A stretch of 63,922 nucleotides of DNA from an uncultured Lachnospiraceae bacterium (lineage in GTDB: Bacteria; Bacillota; Clostridia; Lachnospirales; Lachnospiraceae). Numbering within the stretch: position 1 is the stretch's first letter; every line of letters begins with the position of its first letter. The stretch spans positions 1 through 63,922 of the forward strand of contig CANRMI010000014.1 of assembly GCA_947631685.1 (NCBI GenBank). Reading direction: 5' to 3'. Shown one piece after another: positions 26,488 to 35,466 of the stretch. The translations under genes were made by a program, and so were the position numbers. The notes under the pieces are model-generated. The model saw only the letters and a program-made list of their open reading frames with translations. It had not been told where the DNA came from and made no database searches.

Positions 26488-26500
26488 CTCCTATCCCTCC

Positions 26501-27403
26501 TTAATCTTTCATACCGGACGAGGTCATGGTTTCCAAAACGTTCTTCTGGCAGATCAGGAAGAAGGTAATGGGTACCGCCGCTATAATGAAGGTAACGGCT
26601 GCAGCCGCGCCCGCTCTCGCCATACCGCCCGCGGAAATCTGCTGCAGGGAATACTGCAGGGGCTTTAACTGTTCGTCACGCAGGAAAGTGCTTCCGGTGT
26701 TGGCCCACATCTGCTGGAACTGGAAGATCGCCAGTGTCAGCCATGCAGGCTTTACGTTAGGCATTACGATCTGCCAGAAAATTCCCCATTCGTTGGCGCC
26801 GTCCAGTCTGGCCGACTCCATGAGGGAATCCGGCAGCTGTTCCATGAACTGCTTCATCAGATAGAGGCCCATACCAAAGGAGCAGGCCGGTAAGATCAAC
26901 GCCCAGTAGGAGTTGTTGATATGCAGCCAGGAAATAATCATATACTGAGGCGTCTGGGTAACGGTCCAGGAGAACATCATGGAAAGCACTACCATCTGGA
27001 ACAGGATATTCTTTCCGGGGAAGTTGTGCTTTGCCAGAGGATACGCCGCCAGGGACGCAATGATAACGTGCCCTACCATACCGCCGCCGGTAATGATAAT
27101 GGTATTGAGTATGTATCTGGAAAAGGGCACCCAGGAATCGTTCATCAAAGTGAACAGATCCGAGAAGTTCTCCAGAGTAGGGTTGCGCACAAAGATCTTA
27201 GGCGGGAATTGGTACAGCTCATCCAGAGGTTTTAAGCAGTTGTTGATAACCATAACCAGAGGGAGCACCATAGCCACGCCGCAGATAGCCATTACCACAA
27301 ACAGCAGTGTGTTGCCGGCCATGGAACGGTTCAGCTTCTTTTCCTTGGGTTTGAAAAAGCGTCTTTTCTTGTAGGGTTTCAAATAATTTTTTTCTCTTTT
27401 CAT
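26501..27403 (-). CDS. Carbohydrate ABC transporter permease (MalG-like), second importer
   Basis: 300 residues with a basic N-terminal tail, six membrane segments and EAA loop SLMESARLDGANEWGIFWQIVMPNVKP. It ends CQKNVLETMTSSGMKD. The start codon overlaps the upstream permease stop by one base (TAATG). It is unusual in the family for its sequence around QMWANTGSTFLRDEQLKPLQYSL, often seen in the DUF5696-linked importers. Confidence 0.9.
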   Translation of the reverse strand: MKREKNYLKPYKKRRFFKPKEKKLNRSMAGNTLLFVVMAICGVAMVLPLVMVINNCLKPLDELYQFPPKIFVRNPTLENFSDLFTLMNDSWVPFSRYILNTIIITGGGMVGHVIIASLAAYPLAKHNFPGKNILFQMVVLSMMFSWTVTQTPQYMIISWLHINNSYWALILPACSFGMGLYLMKQFMEQLPDSLMESARLDGANEWGIFWQIVMPNVKPAWLTLAIFQFQQMWANTGSTFLRDEQLKPLQYSLQQISAGGMARAGAAAAVTFIIAAVPITFFLICQKNVLETMTSSGMKD

Positions 27404-28347
27404 TATTCGCCAACCCTCCTTAACAGTTTCTGTACCAGCATGTTGCTGCCCACCATCAGTAAGAACAGCACCGTAGCGATCGCTGACGCGTAGCCCATTT
27501 CAAAACGGACGGTACCGTAGTCTAACAGGTGGGTAACCACCGTGGCGCCCGAATAGTTGACTGACGGGTTGCCCGCCAGCTGAATGGACACATCCGCGAT
27601 AGCGAAGGACTGGGTGATCTGCATAACCGCGCCGAACATCAACTGGGGCTTCATGGCCGGCAGTGTCACATACCAGAGCTCCTGCCACCGGTTCTTGACT
27701 CCGTCTAACGCCGCCGCCTCATAGAGGGATTTATCCACGGTCTGCAGACCGGCGATAAAGGAAAGGAAGCCGGTACCAAGACTCAGCCACAGCTGTACTA
27801 CGATCAGCATGGGAAGCACGTATTTTTCCGTTTTCATCCAGATGACCGCTTCGTCTAAGATGCCCAGATCCATCAGGAAACCGTTTAAGTATCCGTAACG
27901 GTCGCCGGAAAGGATCAGCTGCCATACCACGTAAGCGTTACCGCAGATACTGGGCGCGTAAAAGATCAAGGTCAGGAAAGCTCTCAGCCAGCCTTTAAAC
28001 TCATTGATGATCCACGCGAACAGCAGGCAGAGGAAATAGCTGACCGGTCCTGTGACAACCGCCAATATCAGCGTGTTCTTTAAGGAGGTCAGGAAAATAT
28101 CGTCCTCCAAAAAGAGCTTGATGTAGTTCTTCCAACCGATAAATTCCGGTAATTCCAGCATGTTGTAATAAGTAAAGCTGAAAGCCACACTCATGACAAC
28201 GGGCAGTACGGTGAAGAAGAAAAACAGGATAAAGTAAGGCGCCAGCATAAAGTAGCAGGCTTTGTTTCTTTTGATCCGATACCCAAGCGTAGACTGCTTC
28301 TTGGCAATGTCCAACGCTTCCTGGGATACTGTTGCTTGTTCTGCCAT
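27403..28347 (-). CDS. Carbohydrate ABC transporter permease (MalF-like), second importer
   Basis: 314 residues, six membrane segments, EAA loop SLYEAAALDGVKNRWQELWYVTLPAMKP. The soluble N-terminus (about 30 residues) is cytoplasmic. It lies 15 bases after the large binding protein gene and overlaps the next permease gene by one base, so the three form one importer. Confidence 0.92.
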   Translation of the reverse strand: MAEQATVSQEALDIAKKQSTLGYRIKRNKACYFMLAPYFILFFFFTVLPVVMSVAFSFTYYNMLELPEFIGWKNYIKLFLEDDIFLTSLKNTLILAVVTGPVSYFLCLLFAWIINEFKGWLRAFLTLIFYAPSICGNAYVVWQLILSGDRYGYLNGFLMDLGILDEAVIWMKTEKYVLPMLIVVQLWLSLGTGFLSFIAGLQTVDKSLYEAAALDGVKNRWQELWYVTLPAMKPQLMFGAVMQITQSFAIADVSIQLAGNPSVNYSGATVVTHLLDYGTVRFEMGYASAIATVLFLLMVGSNMLVQKLLRRVGE

Positions 28348-28362
28348 ATTTTCCTCCTTCTA

Positions 28363-31347
28363 TCAATCCAACTCAAGCTCTTCGCGCTTGTAGTCGATCT
28401 CTGCGTTAATATAGATAACCTTATCCATCAGCTCTTCTCTTGGAAGCGAAGTGTCAGGATTATTTACTACCATGTAGAAAGCGTTGTATACGTTACGCCA
28501 TGAGTAGTAGCCGCCGGGCACCTGAGGGATGCCCTTTGCCCATTCCATGGATTCCTGCAGCGCTTCAAAGTCATCCACCGGCCAAGGCATATTTAAGAAC
28601 GCTTCGTAGTTGGCGGTGGGAACTCTCGCCGCGGAGCCCATCAGGCCTTCCATTTCACGGCCGTATCTGGTCTGTGTCTCGGCGCTGGTCCACCACTTTA
28701 AAAACTCCCAGCTGGCGTCGGGATGCTCCGTATCCGCCATAGCCATGCAGGCCAGTCCGGTGCTTGCCACGGAATGGTCCACCGTTCCGTCCGGCTGTAC
28801 CGTTCCGGGGATCTGGGTAAAGTTCCAAAGTCCGGCAATATCCGGCGCGGATACGGCGAAGTTGTTGTAATCCGTATAGTCCGCTATGATAATGGGACAC
28901 TCACCGGTACGGAAACGCTCTTCCACGCTGGTTTCCTTATCCAGTTTGTAATCCGTGTAGTATTCACAGAAATCCTTAAAGACGCTGACCGAAATATCGG
29001 AATCCAGTGCCGAAGCGGTGCCGTCCTCATTGTAGTAGGAGCCGCCGTTCTGATACAGCAGGGAAGCGAAGAGCTGCTCCGTCGCCAGCATACCAAATTC
29101 CATCTGGTTCTTGGCCAGTACGGTCATGGCCACCTTTACGTCGTCCCAGGTCTCGGGAACTTCCAGCCCGATCTCCGCTAAGATGTCCTTGCGGTAGAAC
29201 ATAACCGGATAGGTGATGGTCTCCGGCAGCGCGTACGCCGCGCCGTCATAACTAAACTGGGTGAGGGCCGCCTCCGGGAACCTTGCCGCCACCTCTTCAT
29301 AGTCGTCAAACTGCGTCAGATCCAGTACCGCGTGACGGATACCGTAGTTTACCGGCGTATCGTTGCCTGTCGTAAGCACCGCGCCCGCGATACCGTTGGT
29401 ATTCGCTACCTGTATCGCCACGTCGGGGCCCTCTCCTACCAGAGTGGCCTTTAACAGAGTGGCCATATCCACAAGCTGTACATTGACGCTGATACCGGTT
29501 TCATTGGTGAAGCTTTCGTCTATCAGGGCTTTGATCACGTTAGCCTGGTCACGTCCGGAACCTACCCAGAGGGTAATGGCTTCCGCGTCCTTGTCTTCAC
29601 TCACGCTGCCGATATTGTTGTAATCGATGATAAAGGAGTAGAACAGCCTCTGTGCCTCATATATCGCCCCGTCAAAGAAGGAAGTCTTCGCGTACTTGAT
29701 GTCCATATTGGGGGAATAGATGTTGATCCTGTCCACCTGCAGAGGCTGGCCGATAACCTGTGTGATCCAGGTACCCAGCGCCCTGACATTTACTTTATAG
29801 GAAGAAATTGTTCTTACGAAATATTCTTCATCCGCGATCAGATCGTCCAGCTGATCCCGCATGGTGAGCAGAACCGCCTTTTTATCGGTATTGGCGCCTG
29901 CCACCTGCTCCAAAAGCTCAATGGCCTGATTCAGGGTTTCCCTGGCTGCCACCAGCTCCCCATTCAGTTCAGGCAGGGTAGCCGCCAGCTGGTAGTCACG
30001 GTAGGTATCGGGAGCCACGCCCGTTACCTTGATGACCTGTCTGTAGATACTGTTCAGCTGCTGTACGGAATCCTCCACCAGACCTACGATCTCGGAAAAT
30101 TCGCCCAGCACCACTTCCATACGCAGGGTATGGTGTCCACCCGTCAGATAGAAACTGTAGGGAACGCCGTTGTCATCGCTGATAACGTCCTCCCTCCAGG
30201 AGTTCGCGTAATTAAAAGCATAGTCGGACATTTCCGCGAAAGGCACTACGCCGTCGATGGTGATACGGCGGGATACATGGATACCTCTCGAGAAATTCTG
30301 TCTGTCGTAAAGGGAAATATTGTAATAGCCATCCTCCGGCACTTCAAAATCCCATTCGATCCACTGGCCTACCAGTCTCCAGGAATTGCCGCCGATGGTG
30401 TTGTTTAAAAGCTCTTTGGAGCTGGAAGGAGAAACCGAAGGAGATGACTGATCCTGCTGAGGATAAAGCATCTGGGAAGAGGTCTTGGTCGCGTACTCAC
30501 CCTCAATGGTGATCATGGTGCCCTCGGTGGCCTGCGCGCCCTGGGCATCCCAGGCGGCTTTCACTTCCTCATAGCTCTTTATTTCCCCTTCGTTGCTGAG
30601 CACCAGCTTGTTGATCAGCATGGGCTCCTTTAAGGAGATCATAGAAATGGTATGATTGCCGGCTTCCATATAAACGGAAAGCGCCTCCGTCACATAGCCG
30701 TCGCTGTCGTAAAGGTATCTGGACTGCCATTCCGGCACCTCTTCTATCTTGGGCTTCACATCATTGCCCTGATTGTCCTTCGCCCAATTCCTGACGGTCA
30801 CGCCGTCCGCGTTCACATAGGAATCGTCCGTGGAGGTAGCCCACACTCTGGGGAAAGTCAGCAGGGACATTTCTTCAAAAGGAAGCGTCCCGTCCACAAA
30901 CACGCTTCTCTCAATATCGGAGTTCTTACCCGCTACGGGATAATACACCACGGAAATATTGTAAAGTCCGCTGGTGGGTACATCCACCTCAAATTCGATC
31001 AAAGAGTCTTCACTTGTCAGCACGCTGTCGCCTGCCATTCCCTCAAAATCGGAATAAATCTCAGGAGTGGCTTCCTTGTCGTCCTCTTCGTACCTGACAT
31101 ACTCTCCCGCGGGGATCACTACCTCCTGCGTGGGGCGGGCCGCGTCAGCGTGAGCCGCGATATAAGCATTGTAGCCCAAAATGGAGTCGTCGATATTGTA
31201 GGTACTGATGATCTCGTCGAATTCATCCATCAGCATATCCGTCTTGGCCTGCGCGTCCAGCTGTGCCAAAGGGAACAGGACGGACAGTACCATTACAGCC
31301 GTCAATGCCATTGACATGATTTTTTTGCCGGTTTCCCTCCGTTTCAT
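28363..31347 (-). CDS. Giant solute-binding protein with two N-terminal binding-like modules
   Basis: 994 residues, about twice the usual size. The signal peptide ends near LDAQAK with no lipobox Cys. Two galactose-binding-like beta-sandwich modules follow: about 75-255 (SLIEFEVDVPTSGLYNISVVYYP; MEAGNHTISMISL) and about 280-425 (QWIEWDFEVPEDGYYNISLYDR; TGGHHTLRMEV). After a helical linker comes an SBP_bac_1 domain (about 600-985: AITLWVGSGRDQANVIKALIDE; GEGPDVAIQVANTNG; YALPETITYPVMFYRKDIL). It lies 21 bases after the GH26 gene and before two permeases. It probably binds mannan chains near the membrane. How it is held at the cell surface without lipid is unclear. Confidence 0.88.
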   Translation of the reverse strand: MKRRETGKKIMSMALTAVMVLSVLFPLAQLDAQAKTDMLMDEFDEIISTYNIDDSILGYNAYIAAHADAARPTQEVVIPAGEYVRYEEDDKEATPEIYSDFEGMAGDSVLTSEDSLIEFEVDVPTSGLYNISVVYYPVAGKNSDIERSVFVDGTLPFEEMSLLTFPRVWATSTDDSYVNADGVTVRNWAKDNQGNDVKPKIEEVPEWQSRYLYDSDGYVTEALSVYMEAGNHTISMISLKEPMLINKLVLSNEGEIKSYEEVKAAWDAQGAQATEGTMITIEGEYATKTSSQMLYPQQDQSSPSVSPSSSKELLNNTIGGNSWRLVGQWIEWDFEVPEDGYYNISLYDRQNFSRGIHVSRRITIDGVVPFAEMSDYAFNYANSWREDVISDDNGVPYSFYLTGGHHTLRMEVVLGEFSEIVGLVEDSVQQLNSIYRQVIKVTGVAPDTYRDYQLAATLPELNGELVAARETLNQAIELLEQVAGANTDKKAVLLTMRDQLDDLIADEEYFVRTISSYKVNVRALGTWITQVIGQPLQVDRINIYSPNMDIKYAKTSFFDGAIYEAQRLFYSFIIDYNNIGSVSEDKDAEAITLWVGSGRDQANVIKALIDESFTNETGISVNVQLVDMATLLKATLVGEGPDVAIQVANTNGIAGAVLTTGNDTPVNYGIRHAVLDLTQFDDYEEVAARFPEAALTQFSYDGAAYALPETITYPVMFYRKDILAEIGLEVPETWDDVKVAMTVLAKNQMEFGMLATEQLFASLLYQNGGSYYNEDGTASALDSDISVSVFKDFCEYYTDYKLDKETSVEERFRTGECPIIIADYTDYNNFAVSAPDIAGLWNFTQIPGTVQPDGTVDHSVASTGLACMAMADTEHPDASWEFLKWWTSAETQTRYGREMEGLMGSAARVPTANYEAFLNMPWPVDDFEALQESMEWAKGIPQVPGGYYSWRNVYNAFYMVVNNPDTSLPREELMDKVIYINAEIDYKREELELD

Positions 31348-31367
31348 ACAATTACCTCTTTCCTCGC

Positions 31368-32885
31368 TTATTTTAATTCCTTGCGTATCTCATACGTTTT
31401 AAAATCGGGCAGTTCATCCAATGTCAGCACCGCTTCATGCTCATAAACGTGTTTCAACATGGACTCTTCCGTATAGCGCTCGCTCAAAGTGAAGAACGCG
31501 CCGTCCCCTGCCACAAACTCTCCGTTCCAGGTACACCACATACCCCACATGGCGCCGTCCCGGATCGCCAGGTCCGGATCGAACAGGCATCCGTTCTCTG
31601 ACAGATAGACCATTTTCCGCTCTGTGCTGTAGTCCTCTACCGCATGGATATAAGTGGTGGCCTGGGAAGTGTACACCCTTTCTCCCGGATAGATGTCCTC
31701 GCCGATAATGTCCACATATTCGTCGCCGGGGTACCATTCCGCGTCCTGTCCATTCCACAGCCAGATCAGATTGTCAAGTCCGTACTCATTGGTGAGTTTA
31801 TCGTACATGGTAATGTAGAGCTTCTTATAGGCCTCCGGTCCCGATGCTCCCCACCAGAACCAGCCGCCGCTGGCTTCATGCAGCGGGCGCCAGAGAATGG
31901 GCACTCCCGCGTCCTCCAGCCTCTGCAGCTGGACGGCTATGGCGTCGATGTCCGCCATCAGGAGCTCGTAGCCCTCTTCGTCCTCGCCGTTCATGATCTT
32001 CGCCAGGTCGATATTGGTATATTCGTCATAAAAGCCGCTGTACCACTGTCCGGTCAGATACTTGGACGGGGCGTTCCAGTGCCAGCAGAAAGTCACGATA
32101 CCGCCGTCCTCCCAGAAATCTATGGCGTATTCCACTGCCTTGCTGCTGCTCCCGTTCTCCACTCTGGAGGGCGTGTACTCGATAAAATCCAGTCCCAGCA
32201 CCGCCGGGCTCTTGCCCGTAGCCTCTTTCAGCACCTGAAATTCCTTGCCCAGCTGACCGGTATCGCAGTACTGCCCGGATAAAAATTTCTCTCCGTAAAT
32301 ATCCAGCAGATAGCTGTAAAGCCGTTTGGTCTCTTCCGAAGCGTTGGGATTGGAAAGCCCTGCCGTCACTTCATAGATGCTCTCGTCTATGGGCTCGCTG
32401 GTGAGCACCTCCAGCCTGTCTAAGAATATCCAGCCCCAGGATTTGGAAAGGGTTATCTTATGCTCTCCCTGCGCCAAGTACACCCTTGTCAGCACAGAAT
32501 CGTCAAAAGCCCCTTCCGCTATGTATACGCTTCCCATCTGTTCTCCGTCCACGAGCACATAATTGTATTTCTCGCCGCCGTTGCCGGCACTGACAAAATC
32601 CAGATCATAGAAACCGTCCTCCGGCACATTCACGGAAAAGGTGCAGGCGTCTCCGTCACTTTCAAAGCCTTCCACGTAACCGGTTCCGGAATATCCCTCT
32701 AAACTGGGAGAAGCCGCTGCCGCTACCTTGCCGGAAAAAGACGCGTCCTCCGCCTCGTAGGTTCCCACTATCTCGGGTACAAAGGGCTCCTTTGCCTCTT
32801 CCTTCCCGGACATAGCGCAACCAGCGGCGCACACTCCCAGCATGGCCGCTAATTCAATACTTAATATCTTTTTTGCGTTTTTCAT
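31368..32885 (-). CDS. Surface GH26 beta-mannanase lipoprotein with CBM35-like module
   Basis: 505 residues. The lipobox is AAGC with lipid Cys23. A CBM35-like module (about 41-163) starts YEAEDASFSG and ends WGWIFLDRLEV. The GH26 barrel (about 175-500) has the acid/base Glu337 in WRPLHEASGGWFWWG and the nucleophile Glu430 in VYLSENG. GH26 enzymes cut internal beta-1,4-mannosidic bonds. Being the first gene of the minus-strand operon behind a clear promoter, it probably supplies oligosaccharides to the importer genes that follow. Confidence 0.95.
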   Translation of the reverse strand: MKNAKKILSIELAAMLGVCAAGCAMSGKEEAKEPFVPEIVGTYEAEDASFSGKVAAAASPSLEGYSGTGYVEGFESDGDACTFSVNVPEDGFYDLDFVSAGNGGEKYNYVLVDGEQMGSVYIAEGAFDDSVLTRVYLAQGEHKITLSKSWGWIFLDRLEVLTSEPIDESIYEVTAGLSNPNASEETKRLYSYLLDIYGEKFLSGQYCDTGQLGKEFQVLKEATGKSPAVLGLDFIEYTPSRVENGSSSKAVEYAIDFWEDGGIVTFCWHWNAPSKYLTGQWYSGFYDEYTNIDLAKIMNGEDEEGYELLMADIDAIAVQLQRLEDAGVPILWRPLHEASGGWFWWGASGPEAYKKLYITMYDKLTNEYGLDNLIWLWNGQDAEWYPGDEYVDIIGEDIYPGERVYTSQATTYIHAVEDYSTERKMVYLSENGCLFDPDLAIRDGAMWGMWCTWNGEFVAGDGAFFTLSERYTEESMLKHVYEHEAVLTLDELPDFKTYEIRKELK

Positions 32886-32936
32886 CGTTCACCTCTGGAT
32901 ATTAAGTTCTTTTAATTTCTTTTAATTTGTAAAAAT

Positions 32937-32965
32937 ATTCTACCATAATACCCTATAAACCTCAA
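32937..32965 (-). promoter_or_regulatory. Promoter of the main mannan operon
   Basis: On the minus strand, -35 TTGAGG (32960-32965), a 17-base spacer and -10 TAGAAT (32937-32942) lie 52 bases before the surface GH26 start. The surrounding 382-base divergent gap (32886-33267) is AT-rich and holds no gene. Confidence 0.65.
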
Positions 32966-32980
32966 TACGTTTTATGCATT

Positions 32981-32996
32981 TTGTCGTTTTTGACAA
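32981..32996. promoter_or_regulatory. Inverted repeat upstream of the mannan operon promoter
   Basis: TTGTC and GACAA arms around a 6-base centre lie 15 bases upstream of the -35 box on the minus strand. This position fits an activator site or an upstream operator. The binding protein is not known. Confidence 0.4.
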
Positions 32997-33069
32997 TATT
33001 TCTTTTTTTATTTTGTGCAATATTCTCATGATTTGCTTCCTGTTTTGTTTCTTTTGCCATATTTTGAAT

Positions 33070-33081
33070 AAAAACGTTTTT
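33070..33081. promoter_or_regulatory. Candidate LacI-type operator in the divergent gap
   Basis: AAAAACGTTTTT is a perfect 12-bp palindrome with a central CG, the form bound by LacI/CcpA-type repressors. It lies between the two divergent GH26 genes. In an AT-rich gap a chance palindrome is possible. Confidence 0.4.
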
Positions 33082-33210
33082 TTGCCGGATTTTTCCTGTT
33101 TAGCCCTTTTTTTAACTTTTCCGGCCCTTTAAAAGCATTTCATTTAGCTTAATTTACTTTATTTTAATCTATTTTTTACTGCCATCCTATTCCCATGAGG
33201 AAGAATGCTG

Positions 33211-33219
33211 TGATATAAT
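33211..33219 (+). promoter_or_regulatory. Extended -10 promoter of the cytoplasmic GH26 gene
   Basis: TGATATAAT at 33211-33219 is an extended -10 (TG, one base, TATAAT), 48 bases before the GH26 start. No good -35 is seen at 17 bases, which suits an extended -10 or activator-dependent promoter. Confidence 0.5.
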
Positions 33220-33267
33220 GACCGTATTCGAGTAAAAAAGGCCGAATGGCCGGAAAGAGGAAACCTT

Positions 33268-34173
33268 ATGGAAAATATCCGGATGCAGCTCACTGACGCC
33301 TCCGCCACGGACGAAACGAAAAGACTTTACGAATATCTCTGTTCCCTGGAGGGAAAAGGGATATTGTCCGGCCAGCAGGAATGCCCGCGGGACAAAAATC
33401 ACGGGGAAGAGCTGTCCTATATTCAGAAGATCACCGGCAGGCTCCCCGCCATTTTAGGACTGGATTATATAGAAAACGATTTTGAGGGTGTCACGAAAAG
33501 AGCCCTGGACTGGCACAAAAAGGGCGGCATTGTTTCTATCTGCTGGCACTGGGGTATTCCCCCTTACGGCGTGGGATACCATTCCAGCCAGGAGGAAACG
33601 GACATGGAAGCGCTGCTGACTCCCGGCACGCCCCTGCATGAGGGGATGCTGCAGAATCTGGACACCGCGGCCCGCGCCCTGGCAAAGCTTCAGGACGCCG
33701 GCATTCCCGTTCTCTGGCGGCCCCTGCACGAATTTGACGGGGCCTGGTTCTGGTGGGGAAAGGGCGGCCCAGAAGCCTTTCAGAAGCTGTGGCGTCTGAT
33801 GTACGAGCGCTTCACCCATATCCACGGCCTGCACAATCTGATCTGGGTACTGGGCTACTCCGGCCAGATGAATGACGGCTGGTACCCGGGAGACGAATAT
33901 GTGGACGTTATCGGGGGAGACGCCTATTCCGAGGGCGTTCACGAAGAGCTCTACCGCTGGCTCAAGACCGTAACGGACAAGCCCATGCCCTGCTGCCACC
34001 ACGAAAACGGCCCCCTGCCGGAACCCGGCCTGCTGTCCGCGAAACAGATCAACTGGTGCTGGTTCCTGACCTGGCACACCGTACATATCCACGAGCAGAA
34101 CAGCCCCGACTATCTGCGCTATGTATACAACCATCCCTATGTGATCACCCTGGATGACTTAAAGCGCCCATAG
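33268..34173 (+). CDS. Cytoplasmic GH26 beta-mannanase-like enzyme
   Basis: 301 residues with no signal peptide and no accessory module; AAAGAGGAAA precedes the ATG. The GH26 barrel is complete: LGLDYIENDFEG, SICWHWGIPP, acid/base Glu155 in WRPLHEFDGAWFWWG and nucleophile Glu246 in CCHHENGPLPEP. An intracellular GH26 should trim imported mannooligosaccharides, perhaps as an exo-acting mannobiohydrolase, giving mannobiose for the epimerase. It is the only plus-strand gene of the locus, divergent from the surface GH26, and ends 14 bases from the convergent esterase gene. Confidence 0.92.
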   Translation: MENIRMQLTDASATDETKRLYEYLCSLEGKGILSGQQECPRDKNHGEELSYIQKITGRLPAILGLDYIENDFEGVTKRALDWHKKGGIVSICWHWGIPPYGVGYHSSQEETDMEALLTPGTPLHEGMLQNLDTAARALAKLQDAGIPVLWRPLHEFDGAWFWWGKGGPEAFQKLWRLMYERFTHIHGLHNLIWVLGYSGQMNDGWYPGDEYVDVIGGDAYSEGVHEELYRWLKTVTDKPMPCCHHENGPLPEPGLLSAKQINWCWFLTWHTVHIHEQNSPDYLRYVYNHPYVITLDDLKRP

Positions 34174-34187
34174 GGGCACGTAAGGTT

Positions 34188-35453
34188 TTAAGATACCAGC
34201 AGTCCCAGCAGCGCGAAAACGCTTCCCTGGGACTCTTCTTTTTTGCGGAGTTCCACGGTATGCGGAGCCTTTTCGGGAGAGGAATATACCTCCGTGGTCT
34301 CAATGGCATCCCCCCAGCCTCCGGTAAAATCCGCGTCCAGCGTCATGCTGTACTCTCCGTCTATCCACACTTCATACTGGCCGCCCGTTCCGTTTACAAA
34401 CCGCTGGTACATGATACCGATATTGGCCGCCTCCACGCTGAATACGATTCCCTCTTCCCCGCTCTCCGTATACCAGTCGTCCGGAAACATCTCATTTACC
34501 TTCTGCCGGGTGAAGCTTCCCGCCTCCAGAGGCTCAATGTCCCCGCTGTCTAAAAGGGCTGCGTCCATGTAGGAATCCGAAGTGACAAAGGACGCCTCAA
34601 AGGGCGCAACCTCCGTCTGGGTTTCGTCCAACCCGCAGCAAAGTGAAGAAAGGTACACCGAAAAAAGCTCTCCCACAATGGCGTGTCCCCGATCGTTGGG
34701 ATGGATGTTGTCCGGTGAAATATCTTTCCATGTGAAGCTGCCCGCCTCAATTTCCGGCAGCACCGCGTTTTTGTAGCTGAGCATCGGCAGTCCGTAGGCG
34801 AATCCTATGGCCGCGTCCGTATCCTGGGCGCTGGTGCCGTCCTCCATGGTCATAAACAGCAGCATGACCGCAGGCTGGCTTTCCCAGGTCAGGATCCTGC
34901 GTACCAGATTTTCATAGCTTTTCTTATAAAAAATACTATTGCCGTCGTTGACGGAAAATTCCACCACCACGAAATCCGGATCGTAACAGAGCAGATCTTC
35001 CTCCACCCTGTGTACCCCCAGATAGGAGCTGGTGCCGCCCACACCGGCATTGACATAGGTGATCTCAGAGTCCGGGAAAGTTTCCTCCCACCAGTCCCTA
35101 AGCAAGGCCCCGTAGCCGGAGGTTTCCGGATTCCGCGCCAAAAATCCCTGGGTAATGGAGCCGCCGATCACGCCCACCGTAATGTCCTCACCGGCCTGCG
35201 CCCTGCGGAGAACATCCCGCAGCCTGCTTAGATCGCCCTGGGCATAGGAAGTGGCCCGTTCATACATTTCTGGCGTCACATATTCGCACTCCGCAAACAG
35301 CGCCTCCATAGACTGCGCCTCCGCGCTTTCCTCCGTATTTCCTGCCACATCTTTTGTCTGCTCCGGCTCTTCGGCCTGTTGTCCGCAGCCTGCGCCGATA
35401 AACAGCAGCAAAAGAAGCGCCGCTGCTCCCGCGTATCCTCTCATTCTCTTCAT
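34188..35453 (-). CDS. Lipid-anchored SGNH acetyl esterase (CE17-like)
   Basis: 421 residues from ATG 35453; AGGAAAGGAG lies before it, and the longer frame starts inside the GH5 gene. The signal peptide ends in GAGC (lipid Cys23). The SGNH domain has GGSIT with Ser99, NAGVGGT, EFSVNDG and SPDNIHPND (Asp/His pair), followed by a C-terminal beta-sandwich (FSVEAANIGIMYQRF; MTLDADFTGGWGDAIET). Domain order matches the cytoplasmic esterase at 10857-12011. It should deacetylate mannan at the surface to open it to GH26 and GH5. It is 13 bases after the GH5 gene. Confidence 0.88.
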   Translation of the reverse strand: MKRMRGYAGAAALLLLLFIGAGCGQQAEEPEQTKDVAGNTEESAEAQSMEALFAECEYVTPEMYERATSYAQGDLSRLRDVLRRAQAGEDITVGVIGGSITQGFLARNPETSGYGALLRDWWEETFPDSEITYVNAGVGGTSSYLGVHRVEEDLLCYDPDFVVVEFSVNDGNSIFYKKSYENLVRRILTWESQPAVMLLFMTMEDGTSAQDTDAAIGFAYGLPMLSYKNAVLPEIEAGSFTWKDISPDNIHPNDRGHAIVGELFSVYLSSLCCGLDETQTEVAPFEASFVTSDSYMDAALLDSGDIEPLEAGSFTRQKVNEMFPDDWYTESGEEGIVFSVEAANIGIMYQRFVNGTGGQYEVWIDGEYSMTLDADFTGGWGDAIETTEVYSSPEKAPHTVELRKKEESQGSVFALLGLLVS

Positions 35454-35466
35454 CCATGCTCCTTTC

